This document shows, in pieces, positions 29,118 to 37,945 of a DNA stretch of 64,000 bases. Made by a program: the position numbers and the translations under genes. The DNA lies in NCBI GenBank assembly GCA_963778525.1, contig CAVZUJ010000009.1:248001-312000 (forward strand). Reading direction: 5' to 3'. The stretch's first letter is position 1, and the number at the start of each line of letters is the position of its first letter. This stretch comes from Schlegelella_A sp963778525 (GTDB lineage: Bacteria; Pseudomonadota; Gammaproteobacteria; Burkholderiales; Burkholderiaceae_C). The notes under the pieces were generated by a model. The model worked only from the letters and a program-made list of their open reading frames with translations, had not been told where the DNA came from and searched no databases.

Positions 29118-30485
29118 ATGAGTTGCCGCCGGCCTCTGCTCCTTCTCGCATGGGCCCTGTTCGCAGCGGCCGTGCCTTCGGCGCGAGCCGTGCAAGCGCC
29201 CGAAGCGCCGAAGGTGTCGCCGGTGCCCGCCGTCGCCACCGACCCGGTGCCCGCAGCCCCCGTCGCACCGGTGTCGCTGTCGGCACGCAAGGTCTACGAG
29301 CAGGCCCGCTCGCAGCTGGTGCAGATCCGCACGGTGCTGAAGGGGCGTGCCAGCCAGACCTCGGTTGGCTCGGGATTCTTCGTCGGCAACGAAGGCTTCA
29401 TCATCACCAACTTCCACGTCGTCAGCGAAGCGGCATTGAAGCCGGAGCGGCACGACCTGGTCTACGTCACCGCCGATGGCCGCGAGGCGCCGCTGCAGAT
29501 CCTGCAGCTCGACGTGCTGCACGACCTTGCCCTGCTCCGGGCCGCCGATGCCGCCGGCCGGACTTTCGATGCCTTGCCCTTTCGCTCCGACGCCGAGCCG
29601 CTGGCCCAGGGTGAACGCATCTATTCGCTCGGCAACCCGCTCGACGTCGGCTTCGCCGTCGTGCAGGGCACCTACAACGGGCTGGTGCGACGCAGTTTCT
29701 ATCCGCAGATCTTCTTCGGCGGCGCGCTCTCGGCCGGCATGAGCGGAGGCCCCGCGCTCGACGAGCAGGGCCACGTGATCGGCATCAACGTGGCGCGGCG
29801 CGTCGACGGCGAGCAGGTGAGCTTCCTGGTGCCGGCAAGCTTCGCGATCGCGCTGCTCGCGAGCGGCCGGGATGCCAAGCCGCTCAGCGAGCCGGCCTAT
29901 GCGATCGTCGATGCGCAGCTGCAGAAGCATCAGGCGCGGCTCACCGAACGCTTCATCCAGCAAGGCTGGAAGGAAGACACTCACCCGCGCTACCACGTGC
30001 CGGTGCCGCCCGACGTCTTCATGCGCTGCTGGGGCTCGAGCGAGCCGTCACGTACCGGCGGCCTCGACTTCGAGCGCTCCGATTGCGTGATGGACACCCG
30101 CATCTTCGTCGGCGACTTCAATACCGGCACCATCAGCATGCGCCACGAAAGCTACGACGGCTCCAAGCTCGGCACGCTGCGCTTCGCCGATCGCTATTCG
30201 CAGAGCTTTCGCAACGAAAACTTCACCCGCCTGTCGTCGCAGTACCAGACCAAGCCGATCTGCAACGAGGACTACGTCGACCGCGACGGCCTGGCCTTGC
30301 GCGCCGTCGTCTGCATGCGCGCCTACAAGAAGCTGCCGCAGCTCTACGACGTGTCGGTCCTCGTTGCCACCCTCGACCAGAACGTGGCCGGTGTGCAGGG
30401 CCGCTTCGATGCGCAGGGCGTGAGCTTCGCCAACGCCAAGCGCCTGGCGCATCACTATCTCGACGCCTACCGATGGGTGAAGTAG
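29118..30485 (+). CDS. Secreted trypsin-like (S1) serine protease with unknown C-terminal domain
   Basis: This 455-residue protein has a signal peptide (about 1-24), a Pro/Ala/Val linker, then a trypsin-fold protease with catalytic H100 (FIITNFHVV), D136 (LHDLALL) and S209 (GMSGGP). There is no PDZ domain, unlike DegP. Residues about 290-455 form a separate domain with four cysteines (MRCWG, SDCVMD, ICNEDY, VVCMRA) that could form disulfides; I recognise no family for it. The gene overlaps or abuts the FHA-domain membrane protein, suggesting an operon in which phospho-signalling and periplasmic proteolysis are linked. Confidence 0.88.
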   Translation: MSCRRPLLLLAWALFAAAVPSARAVQAPEAPKVSPVPAVATDPVPAAPVAPVSLSARKVYEQARSQLVQIRTVLKGRASQTSVGSGFFVGNEGFIITNFHVVSEAALKPERHDLVYVTADGREAPLQILQLDVLHDLALLRAADAAGRTFDALPFRSDAEPLAQGERIYSLGNPLDVGFAVVQGTYNGLVRRSFYPQIFFGGALSAGMSGGPALDEQGHVIGINVARRVDGEQVSFLVPASFAIALLASGRDAKPLSEPAYAIVDAQLQKHQARLTERFIQQGWKEDTHPRYHVPVPPDVFMRCWGSSEPSRTGGLDFERSDCVMDTRIFVGDFNTGTISMRHESYDGSKLGTLRFADRYSQSFRNENFTRLSSQYQTKPICNEDYVDRDGLALRAVVCMRAYKKLPQLYDVSVLVATLDQNVAGVQGRFDAQGVSFANAKRLAHHYLDAYRWVK

Positions 30486-30493
30486 CCGACGCG

Positions 30494-31582
30494 ATGGACG
30501 CACGGGCCGACGCCGGCACGGCTGCCGCGGCCGCGCCGCCCGCCGCCCAGGCGGCGCTGATCGAAGCCGTCGACCGCGACGGCCTGGTGCGCCAGAGCTG
30601 GCGCATCGGGCACTGGCCGGTCACGATCGGCCGCGCCCTCGACAACGACGTCATCCTCACCGATCCGCATGTCGCCGCCCATCACGCGGCGATCGACTGG
30701 CAAGGCCCGGCCGACCACAGCGACAGCGAAGCCAAGGCCGTGCTTGCCGTTCGCGCCGGCGATACGAAGAACGGACTGGCCATCGGCCGCGAACGCCTGG
30801 CCGGCGGCGAATCGAAGACCTTCGCCGACACCGGCCGCGACCTCGACCTGCTCATCGGCCGGACCGCGCTTCGCCTGCGCTTGCCCGGCCACGCGCTGGG
30901 ACAGGAACAACTGCTGGCGCCGATCGTCGCGGTCGAAAGACGCTGGCTGCCGACGCTCGGCCTGGCGCTGGCGGTGATCGTCGTCGTCCTCTTCAACAGC
31001 TACCTCGACAACGACCCGGACGGCCTCAGCCGTGCCATCGGCGCGGCCGTGCTCACCGCCGTCGCCGGCGGCGCCATCTGGTGCGGCTTCTGGTCCTTGC
31101 TGTCGAAGCTCTTCGCCAGGCAAAGCAACTTCGGCTGGCACGTGCGGGTCTTCGTCGTCGCCAGCCTGGTGATGCTCGCCATCGCGGCGCTGCCTCCGCT
31201 CCTGGCCTTCTCGTTCTCCTGGCCCTGGCTCACCGACTTCAGCTTCGTCGCGGTGTTCGCCACGATCGCCGCGGCGATCTACTTCCATCTGCTCGCGGTC
31301 GAGCCCGGCCGGCAGCGGCTGATGCGCGGAGTCGCGTTCACGGGCTTCGTCGCCGGCGTGGCGCTCACGCTCTGGTTCAACATGCAGCGCACCGGCCGCC
31401 TCGGCGAGGAGCTCTACATGAATCACCTGTTCCCGCCCGCGCTGCGGCTGGCCAGACCGACCAGCGTCGACCACTTCGTCGACGGCCTGGCGCCGATGCA
31501 GGCCATCCTCGACAAGAAGGCGAAGGACAAGGGCAGCAGCGGTGACGATGCCCGCGGAGACGACGATGACGACGACGATTGA
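30494..31582 (+). CDS. FHA-domain multi-pass membrane protein
   Basis: This 362-residue protein has a cytosolic FHA domain at about 31-130 and five hydrophobic helices at about 151-170, 182-203, 219-240, 250-270 and 279-297. The FHA shows the GR turn (TIGRALDNDVIL), a histidine (VAAHHAAI) and NG (TKNGLAIG). The usual Ser-Arg before the histidine is Ala-Ala, so phosphothreonine binding may be altered. The tail is Lys/Asp-rich, ending in a run of Asp. The ATG at 30494 has GGTGAAG upstream; an alternative ATG at 30473 overlaps the protease stop. No Ser/Thr kinase is adjacent; the RIO kinase lies 30 kb away. Confidence 0.82.
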   Translation: MDARADAGTAAAAAPPAAQAALIEAVDRDGLVRQSWRIGHWPVTIGRALDNDVILTDPHVAAHHAAIDWQGPADHSDSEAKAVLAVRAGDTKNGLAIGRERLAGGESKTFADTGRDLDLLIGRTALRLRLPGHALGQEQLLAPIVAVERRWLPTLGLALAVIVVVLFNSYLDNDPDGLSRAIGAAVLTAVAGGAIWCGFWSLLSKLFARQSNFGWHVRVFVVASLVMLAIAALPPLLAFSFSWPWLTDFSFVAVFATIAAAIYFHLLAVEPGRQRLMRGVAFTGFVAGVALTLWFNMQRTGRLGEELYMNHLFPPALRLARPTSVDHFVDGLAPMQAILDKKAKDKGSSGDDARGDDDDDDD

Positions 31583-32348
31583 GGCCGGCGGCACGCGCAG
31601 CGTGCTCGTCACGGGCGGCAGCCGCGGCATCGGCGCAGCCGCGAGCCTGCTCTGTGCAGCACGCGGCTGGGCGGTCGGCGTGAACTACGCCAACGATGCG
31701 AAAGCGGCCGAAGGCGTGGTGGCGGCGATCCGGGCGCGCGGCGGCCGGGCCGTGGCAGTGCGCGCCGACGTGGCCGACGACGCCCAGGTGAAAGCGATGT
31801 TCGCGGCGCTCGACCGGGAGCTGCCGCCGCTCGGCGGCCTCGTCAACAACGCCGGTGTCATCGACCTCGCGGCCCGCGTCGATACGATGACGCCGGCACG
31901 CCTGCAGCGCATGTTTGCCATCAACGTCTTCGGCAGCTTCTTCTGCGCCCGTGAAGCGATCCTGCGCATGTCGACGAAATCAACCGCCGGTGCGCAAGGC
32001 CGCGGCGGCGCCATCGTCAACCTCTCCTCGGCGGCGGCCAAGCTCGGCGGCTCGGGCCAGTACGTGGACTACGCGGCGGCCAAGGGTGCGATCGAGACCT
32101 TCACCATCGGCCTGGCCAAGGAAGTCGCGGGCGAAGGCATCCGCGTCAATGCCGTGCGGCCGGGCATCATCGAGACCGACATCCATGCGTCGGGCGGCGC
32201 GCCCGAGCGGGTCCGGCAGATGGCGCCCCTGGTACCCATGCAGCGCGCCGGCTCGGCCGAGGAAGTGGCCGAGGCAATCGTCTGGCTGCTCTCCGACGCC
32301 GCGAGCTACAGCACGGGCTCGTTCGTCGAGGTCACCGGCGGCCGCTAG
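31566..32348 (+). CDS. SDR-family oxidoreductase
   Basis: This 260-residue classical short-chain dehydrogenase has TGGSRGIG (cofactor loop), NNAGV, the serine in VNLSSAAAK and the catalytic YAAAK; GIIETDIHASGG follows the active site and SFVEVTGGR ends the protein. It resembles FabG/YgfF-like NAD(P)H oxidoreductases; the substrate is unknown. The ATG at 31566 lies within the 3' end of the FHA gene (overlap of 17 nt); in-frame starts at 31542 and 31548 are also possible. It converges on the CHAT gene with a 15-bp gap. Confidence 0.88.
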   Translation: MTTTIEAGGTRSVLVTGGSRGIGAAASLLCAARGWAVGVNYANDAKAAEGVVAAIRARGGRAVAVRADVADDAQVKAMFAALDRELPPLGGLVNNAGVIDLAARVDTMTPARLQRMFAINVFGSFFCAREAILRMSTKSTAGAQGRGGAIVNLSSAAAKLGGSGQYVDYAAAKGAIETFTIGLAKEVAGEGIRVNAVRPGIIETDIHASGGAPERVRQMAPLVPMQRAGSAEEVAEAIVWLLSDAASYSTGSFVEVTGGR

Positions 32349-32363
32349 AGCCGCAATCCTTCG

Positions 32364-35300
32364 CTACCCCGCCGCCGCCATCGCCTGCAAGGCGTCGAGC
32401 AGCGCGCTGGCGGCCTTCTTCTCGGCGGCACTGGCGACACCGCGATAAGGCTCGAGCGTGAAGCGCGCCTCGGCGTGCACCGAGTCCCACATGCCCGGCG
32501 CCGGCACGCGCGCCTTCAGGTTGCCGAAGGCATCGACGAGCGCAGGCGTCGAGGCCGCCAGCTGGCGGGCCGCGAGCGCGGTGAGGACACGCAGCTCGAT
32601 CTGGCCGACGACCGACCAGAAGTCGGGCCGCTCGTTCGCGGCGCGTTCCAGCGACTCGCGCACGGCCTCGATCCGCTCGAGCGCCAGTTCGGCGGGGCGG
32701 CGCTCGAGAAAAGCGAGGCGGAGCTCGGCGCTGATGCCGTTCTTGGCCGGATAGAAAAGGTCATAGGCACCGCTTTCGCGGGCCAGCCTTTCGGCATTGC
32801 CGTAATGCAGCGCCATCGCCTTCAGAGCCAGCAGTCGCTCGCCCGGAACCGTCGCCCCGCGCGCACGGCGCTTCGTCGAACCGGCGCGCGTCGTCGGCGT
32901 GGCGACTCGGCCCTCGACCATCACCAGCCGCTTGTAGGCCGAGCCGAGGAGCGACTCGCGCTCGGCCGTCGGTTGCAGATCGACGAGCCGCTGCAGGCGG
33001 GCGATCGCTTCCTCGATCTCCTTCCTGCCCTGCACCGGATCGGCGTTCTCCTCGCCGTGTCGAGCCAGGACGTTGCCGAGCTGCTCGGCTGCCTTGAACG
33101 ACGCGCTGCCATCCGGCGCGGCCACGGCGACCCGATACCACCCGATCGCCTTGTCGATGTCGCGCGCGTCGGCGAAGGCCAGGCCGAAGGCCTCGGCCAC
33201 CGCGCCCATGCCGCCCCAGAGCGGCCCGAAGGTCGATTCCAGAAAGCGGATCTTGTCGTGCTGCGCCTGCAGCGACGCACCGCTCTTCGCGTCGCTGCCG
33301 CCGAAGCGCAGGCGGATCGAGATCGTCTCGAGCGCGAGCGCCAGGGCAGGCGCCGACGAGACGGCGGCGAACTCGTCGCCGGGCGCGGCAGCGACGCGCT
33401 GCGCATCGCCGCCATCGCGCTGCCAGGTCCAGCCCGGATCGCCATAGCACTGGTAGGCGGCCCAGGTGTTGCCGTTCGGGTTGGCGCGCCAGGCGGCGGT
33501 GCGCGCCGCGGCGACGGCATCGATGAAGCGGCCGCCACCGAGGAGCACGTCGTAGAACGAGGTCGCGAAGATCTCGGCCGGCCCGTCCTCCACGGCCCAA
33601 CCGGCGGCGACGACGCAGCGCACGCCGATCTCGATCAGCGCTTCGGCGATGTTGGCCGCGAAGTCGGCGCGGTCGTAAGGCGCGAGCGTCGTTTGCGCGT
33701 CGCGCGCGGCGAGATGGCAGCAGTTGAGAAAGACGAGCTCGGGCACGGTGCGCATCGCCTGCACTTCGGCCGGCCCGAGGAAGGTGTTGCCGGAGAGCAC
33801 GACGCCGCCCTTCGGACCCGGCGCACCGTGGCCGGCCACATGCACGACGCGATACGGCCGTTCGAACAGGGCGTTGATGACGGTGCGCGCATCGTCGCCG
33901 CCGCTCGTCAGCGCGCGCACGTGCGCCGCATCGAGGCCGGCGCTGCCGCCGGTCAGGCGCGTCGCCACGGCCACCGCTTCGGCGAGCGCGCCCGGCAGCG
34001 CCGGGTACATCGTGGCGTCGACGAGCGGCTCGCCGATGACGAGCACGCTCGAGTCGGCGTCGGCATCCGAGACCTGCGAGCGGAACTCGGCCGTGCGGAG
34101 CTTGCGCAGGAGCTTGCTGCGGATCGCCCACGGCCGCGGGTCGCCGCCCGTGACCTGCGAGCCCGGCGTGTCGAGCAGCTCCCACGGAATCGCGGCGGTG
34201 CCGCCGTCGAGCTCGATCACCATCTCGCTGGTGCCGCCCAGGAAGGGCTCGAGCTCGACCGGCACCAGCAGGTCGAACAAGGTGCGGCCGATCTGGCCGT
34301 CGCGGCTGGCATCGTTCGAGGCCTTGGCGACGAGCTCGCGCACCAGCGTTCCCTGCGTCTGCTGGGCCCGCACTTCGGTGCGGGCGCGGCGCGTGTCGAG
34401 ATTGAAGGTGATGGTGGGCTCGCCGTCCGAGCGCTGACTGGTGACGACGCTGATGAAGTCGTAGGCCGCGCCGCGATAGCTCGAATCGAGCGAGCGTCGC
34501 AAGGCCCCCGCGCCCGACTGCACCGGCCCCACGACCTTGAGCTGATGCGGCGTCGCCGTCGCCTGGACCTCGAGCGCGCGCCAGGCATCGCTGGCCCGGT
34601 CGAGATAGAGCTCGACGAGCAGCAGGCGGCCGATCTCCGGCCAGCCGTTCTCGCGCAGCTTGACGTTGGCGTCGTAGGCGCCCTGCGCGATCGCCTGCGC
34701 GGCACTGCCGGCGCTGATGCCGGTGCCGCCGCTTCCGATCAACGTGGCGGCGAGATCGAACTCGGCGGGTGCGCCGGCGGCCTGCTCGGCGAGGCGCTGG
34801 GCATAGGCCAGGGCTGCCTGCCGAACCGACCACGACAGGTCGACCGCGCGCAGCTTGCCCTCCTCGCCGAGCCCGGCCACGATGACCGCGAGCGGGCGCG
34901 CCATCGCCAGCACGTTCTCCGGATCCTTCCTGATGTTGCCGAAGATCTGGTGCGAGCCCACCGCGTCGGGATAGAGGCCGGCCGAGAGCGACTTGCTCAT
35001 CGCTGCTCCGACCAGCCGATCGACGACGGCCTCGGTACCGGTCAGGCCGATCGAGCGGTAGTGGCCGACCAGGAGCGGCTGGTGCACGAACTTCAGGTCG
35101 ACGTTGAGGACCGAGACATGCAGGGTCGCGCCGGTGCGCCGGTCGTCGGCAACGGCGCGCGCCGTGATGCCGAGAACATCGGCCTGGCTCGACGGCGGCT
35201 CGGAGCCGAGCAGCCCGCGCGAAGGGCGGCTGCGCAAGGCGCTCGTGCTCGCGTCGGCGCCGGCGGGCGCGCCCGCGGCAGCGCGGGACGCGACGCTCGC

Positions 35301-37928
35301 CGCGTCGAGCGTGTCGAGCAGGTGCGTGTCGCCCGCCGTCAGAAGCTCGACGAAAGCGGGGAACGCGCTCGTGGTCTTCGGCAGGTCGCCGTGCGTCGCG
35401 TCGAGCTTCCAGGTGCGCACGCCTGGCAGGAGCGCGCAGGACAGCGGCACCCGGCCGTCGCCGCCGTTGGGTGCGTCGAGGTACTCGAGCCCGGCATCGC
35501 CAAAGGCATAGCCGGATGGCGTGAAGGCGGCGTGGCCCACGACGAGGAGAAGCTTGTGCGCGTCGTTGCCGAGCGTTGCGGCCTGCGCGTCGAGACGCTT
35601 GCGCAAGGCCACGGCCTGGTCGAGCACCGACTGCGGCGGCGCTGCCCAGCGGTACAAGGCGTGCTGCACCTCCGGCAGATGCCAGATGCTGCGATCGGCA
35701 AGGCAGGCCATGTCCTGATCGGCGAGCTTCTGCCAGCTCTCGGCCCGCGCCAGGCCGAGCGCGGGATCGAGCAGCGCGGCTTGCAGTTGCAGGAAGCCGG
35801 GCATGCCGGCCATCGTCGTGCGCGCACCCGAATTGTCGAAGAGCGAACCGAATGCCGCCAGGGCGTTGCCGAAGGTGTCGTCGCCGGAGAGCGTTTGCAT
35901 CGGCGACCAGGAGCCACCGTTCGGCGTGCCGAGCATCAGCATGCGGGCACCGTCGCGCGCCAGCAGGCGCTGCCAGGTGTCGGGCTTCTCGAGGGCCATG
36001 GTGCGGGCCACGAGGCCGCCCATCGAGTGGGCGACGATGCGCACCGGCTGCTGCGTGGCCGAGCGCGCGGCGAGCGCGGCATCGACGGCGTCGGCGAGGC
36101 GGCGTGCTTCGTCTTCGATCGGCCGGCGCCAGTCGAATGCGAAGGGAATGACTTCGTGCGTGTCGGCGAGGCGCTCGATCAGCTCGCCGTAGACGCTGCC
36201 GATCGGTCCGTCGGGCGTGACGTGCGACGCTGTCTTCGGATCCCAGGACAGGCTGCCCAGGCCGTTGACGAAGCGAAAGCCGAGCCAGATGCGCTTGCCG
36301 TCGAGCGCAAGGTTCGAGCCGAGGATGCCCGGAATGACGAAGACCGCCGGACGAGCCGCCGCCGCTTCATCGCTGCCGCCGGCGCCGCGCGAGCGCGCCA
36401 CCGCGACGGCAGCACGCGTCCCGCTCGCATCCTCGCCGGCCCAGGAGAGCGGCCCGATGGTGGCGAATTCGGCCGGCATGTCGTCGACGAGGGCACTCGC
36501 GATGGCATCGACGGTGCGGTCGTTGCTGAAGTAGTTGAAGTGCGAGACCTTGCCGCCACGGTCGAGTAGAAAGCTGGCGCCGCTGCCGGCCGCCGACGGC
36601 GCTCGCGCGGAACCGCCGTACATCGAGCGCGTCTGCACCACGAAATCGTTGTCGGTCCAGTAGAACGCGTCGGAGAGCAGCGTCTTGACCCACGAGCCGA
36701 TCGAATCGCCCGCGGCATCGCCGGCCACGACCCGCAGGTCGCCGGCGATGGGATCGCAGGCGCTGTTCAGCCACTCGACGACGGGACTGCCGGGCATCAT
36801 CGCTTCGAGACCCGGCAGCTCGCCCGGGTCGGCGCGGCGGCGTGCCACCTCGTGCAGGAAATCGACAAGCTGCGGCAGCACCGGAATGCTCGCGAGCTCG
36901 AGGCACCAGGTCAGGATCGAGAGATAGGCATCGAGCCGCTTCGACGCGAGCAGGGTGCCGCGCGCCGGGCAGGCGACACGCACCGCCCGCTCGACGCGCA
37001 AGCCCTTGGCCTGGGCCTCTTTCACGAGTGCGCGCAGGTCGCTCTTGTGCTGCGCATAGCGCGGCTCGGCGAAGAGCGCGAGCGCGGCGCTCGTGAGCGC
37101 GCCCCCGCCGCAGGCGCGCGCCAGGATCTCGGCAACCAGGCCGCCGCGCGAATGCGTGAGCAGATGCAGGCGCGCCCCGGCCGGCAAGGCCCGCACCAGC
37201 AGCAGCGCGTTGGCGATCGGGCTGACGCCGAGCGTCGGGTGATCGAGACCGTAGACGCGTCCGGCGTAGCGTGCGAAGAGTTGCCGCACGACCGGGTTGT
37301 GCAGCGTCCAGAGCTTGCCGAAGGTGCCCGGCGTATCGCTGAAGGTGCCGTGGATCAGCACCAGCAGCGGGCCGCCATCGCTCGCAGCCGGCACGGCATC
37401 GATCTTCGAGCCGCTGCCCTTGAGCGGATTCAGGCTCTCGGCGGCGAGGCGATAGACGCCGGCGTCGACGGCGCCATCGACGCGTCGGGTGAGCGCGGCT
37501 GCCGCGAGCTGGTCGGCCGGATCCTTGGCCAGTCCGGTCAGCACCTGAAAGCCGGTGAGCAAGGCCTGGCCCATCCAGCCGCGCGTCGCGCCACGGGTGG
37601 CTTGCGCCTCGAGGCTCGGCCAGCCGAGCTGCGCCGGCACGATCACGTCGCCCGTGGCAGCCGGGACGGCACCGCGCGCGAGCGGCGATGCCTGCGCCCG
37701 CATCAGGTCGCGCGCATCTTCGGGATGGAGGACGAGGCGTGGACCGTTCGCGATGTCGAGAACGACGACGTCTTCGCCGGGCCGGGCCGTGACGCGCACC
37801 GGCTCGCCGCCGGCTCGCGTCGCGCCGACACGAACCGCGCTCTTGACCTGACCGCGCGCCAGCGGACCCGCGGGCGCCTCGGCTTGCCCGGGGATGACGA
37901 AGGTGATGTCGCCCGAGCCGCTGGCCAT
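32364..37928 (-). CDS. Giant tandem alpha/beta-hydrolase - CHAT protease - helical-repeat protein
   Basis: This 1854-residue soluble protein has several modules. An N-terminal beta-rich region comes first (1-170). Hydrolase domain 1 (about 185-480) has LLVLIHGTFSDTPGTFG and nucleophile elbow THSRGG (S260). Hydrolase domain 2 (about 528-870), LCAT/PGAP1-like, has VFVIPGILGSNLALDG, AHSMGG (S635) and LGTPNGGSW. A poorly known alpha/beta region follows (930-1240, with VDLKFVHQPLLVGHYRS and VIVAGLGEEGKLRAVDLSW). The CHAT caspase-like protease (about 1290-1505) has H1367 in VVHVAGHG and C1403/C1404 in LNCCHLA. The C-terminus (1530-1854) is helical and TPR-like. It starts 17 nt after the metacaspase stop. 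CHAT proteases act in conflict and death pathways; the substrate here is unknown. Confidence 0.88.
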   Translation of the reverse strand: MASGSGDITFVIPGQAEAPAGPLARGQVKSAVRVGATRAGGEPVRVTARPGEDVVVLDIANGPRLVLHPEDARDLMRAQASPLARGAVPAATGDVIVPAQLGWPSLEAQATRGATRGWMGQALLTGFQVLTGLAKDPADQLAAAALTRRVDGAVDAGVYRLAAESLNPLKGSGSKIDAVPAASDGGPLLVLIHGTFSDTPGTFGKLWTLHNPVVRQLFARYAGRVYGLDHPTLGVSPIANALLLVRALPAGARLHLLTHSRGGLVAEILARACGGGALTSAALALFAEPRYAQHKSDLRALVKEAQAKGLRVERAVRVACPARGTLLASKRLDAYLSILTWCLELASIPVLPQLVDFLHEVARRRADPGELPGLEAMMPGSPVVEWLNSACDPIAGDLRVVAGDAAGDSIGSWVKTLLSDAFYWTDNDFVVQTRSMYGGSARAPSAAGSGASFLLDRGGKVSHFNYFSNDRTVDAIASALVDDMPAEFATIGPLSWAGEDASGTRAAVAVARSRGAGGSDEAAAARPAVFVIPGILGSNLALDGKRIWLGFRFVNGLGSLSWDPKTASHVTPDGPIGSVYGELIERLADTHEVIPFAFDWRRPIEDEARRLADAVDAALAARSATQQPVRIVAHSMGGLVARTMALEKPDTWQRLLARDGARMLMLGTPNGGSWSPMQTLSGDDTFGNALAAFGSLFDNSGARTTMAGMPGFLQLQAALLDPALGLARAESWQKLADQDMACLADRSIWHLPEVQHALYRWAAPPQSVLDQAVALRKRLDAQAATLGNDAHKLLLVVGHAAFTPSGYAFGDAGLEYLDAPNGGDGRVPLSCALLPGVRTWKLDATHGDLPKTTSAFPAFVELLTAGDTHLLDTLDAASVASRAAAGAPAGADASTSALRSRPSRGLLGSEPPSSQADVLGITARAVADDRRTGATLHVSVLNVDLKFVHQPLLVGHYRSIGLTGTEAVVDRLVGAAMSKSLSAGLYPDAVGSHQIFGNIRKDPENVLAMARPLAVIVAGLGEEGKLRAVDLSWSVRQAALAYAQRLAEQAAGAPAEFDLAATLIGSGGTGISAGSAAQAIAQGAYDANVKLRENGWPEIGRLLLVELYLDRASDAWRALEVQATATPHQLKVVGPVQSGAGALRRSLDSSYRGAAYDFISVVTSQRSDGEPTITFNLDTRRARTEVRAQQTQGTLVRELVAKASNDASRDGQIGRTLFDLLVPVELEPFLGGTSEMVIELDGGTAAIPWELLDTPGSQVTGGDPRPWAIRSKLLRKLRTAEFRSQVSDADADSSVLVIGEPLVDATMYPALPGALAEAVAVATRLTGGSAGLDAAHVRALTSGGDDARTVINALFERPYRVVHVAGHGAPGPKGGVVLSGNTFLGPAEVQAMRTVPELVFLNCCHLAARDAQTTLAPYDRADFAANIAEALIEIGVRCVVAAGWAVEDGPAEIFATSFYDVLLGGGRFIDAVAAARTAAWRANPNGNTWAAYQCYGDPGWTWQRDGGDAQRVAAAPGDEFAAVSSAPALALALETISIRLRFGGSDAKSGASLQAQHDKIRFLESTFGPLWGGMGAVAEAFGLAFADARDIDKAIGWYRVAVAAPDGSASFKAAEQLGNVLARHGEENADPVQGRKEIEEAIARLQRLVDLQPTAERESLLGSAYKRLVMVEGRVATPTTRAGSTKRRARGATVPGERLLALKAMALHYGNAERLARESGAYDLFYPAKNGISAELRLAFLERRPAELALERIEAVRESLERAANERPDFWSVVGQIELRVLTALAARQLAASTPALVDAFGNLKARVPAPGMWDSVHAEARFTLEPYRGVASAAEKKAASALLDALQAMAAAG

Positions 37929-37945
37929 GGCCTTGCCTCCGCTGC

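Noticed and set aside
32475..36569. A 1364-codon open frame on the plus strand opposite the CHAT gene
   Set aside because: It mirrors a gene with clear catalytic motifs on the other strand. In DNA this GC-rich stops are rare, so long antisense frames are expected; its protein is low-complexity Arg/Ala/Gly sequence.
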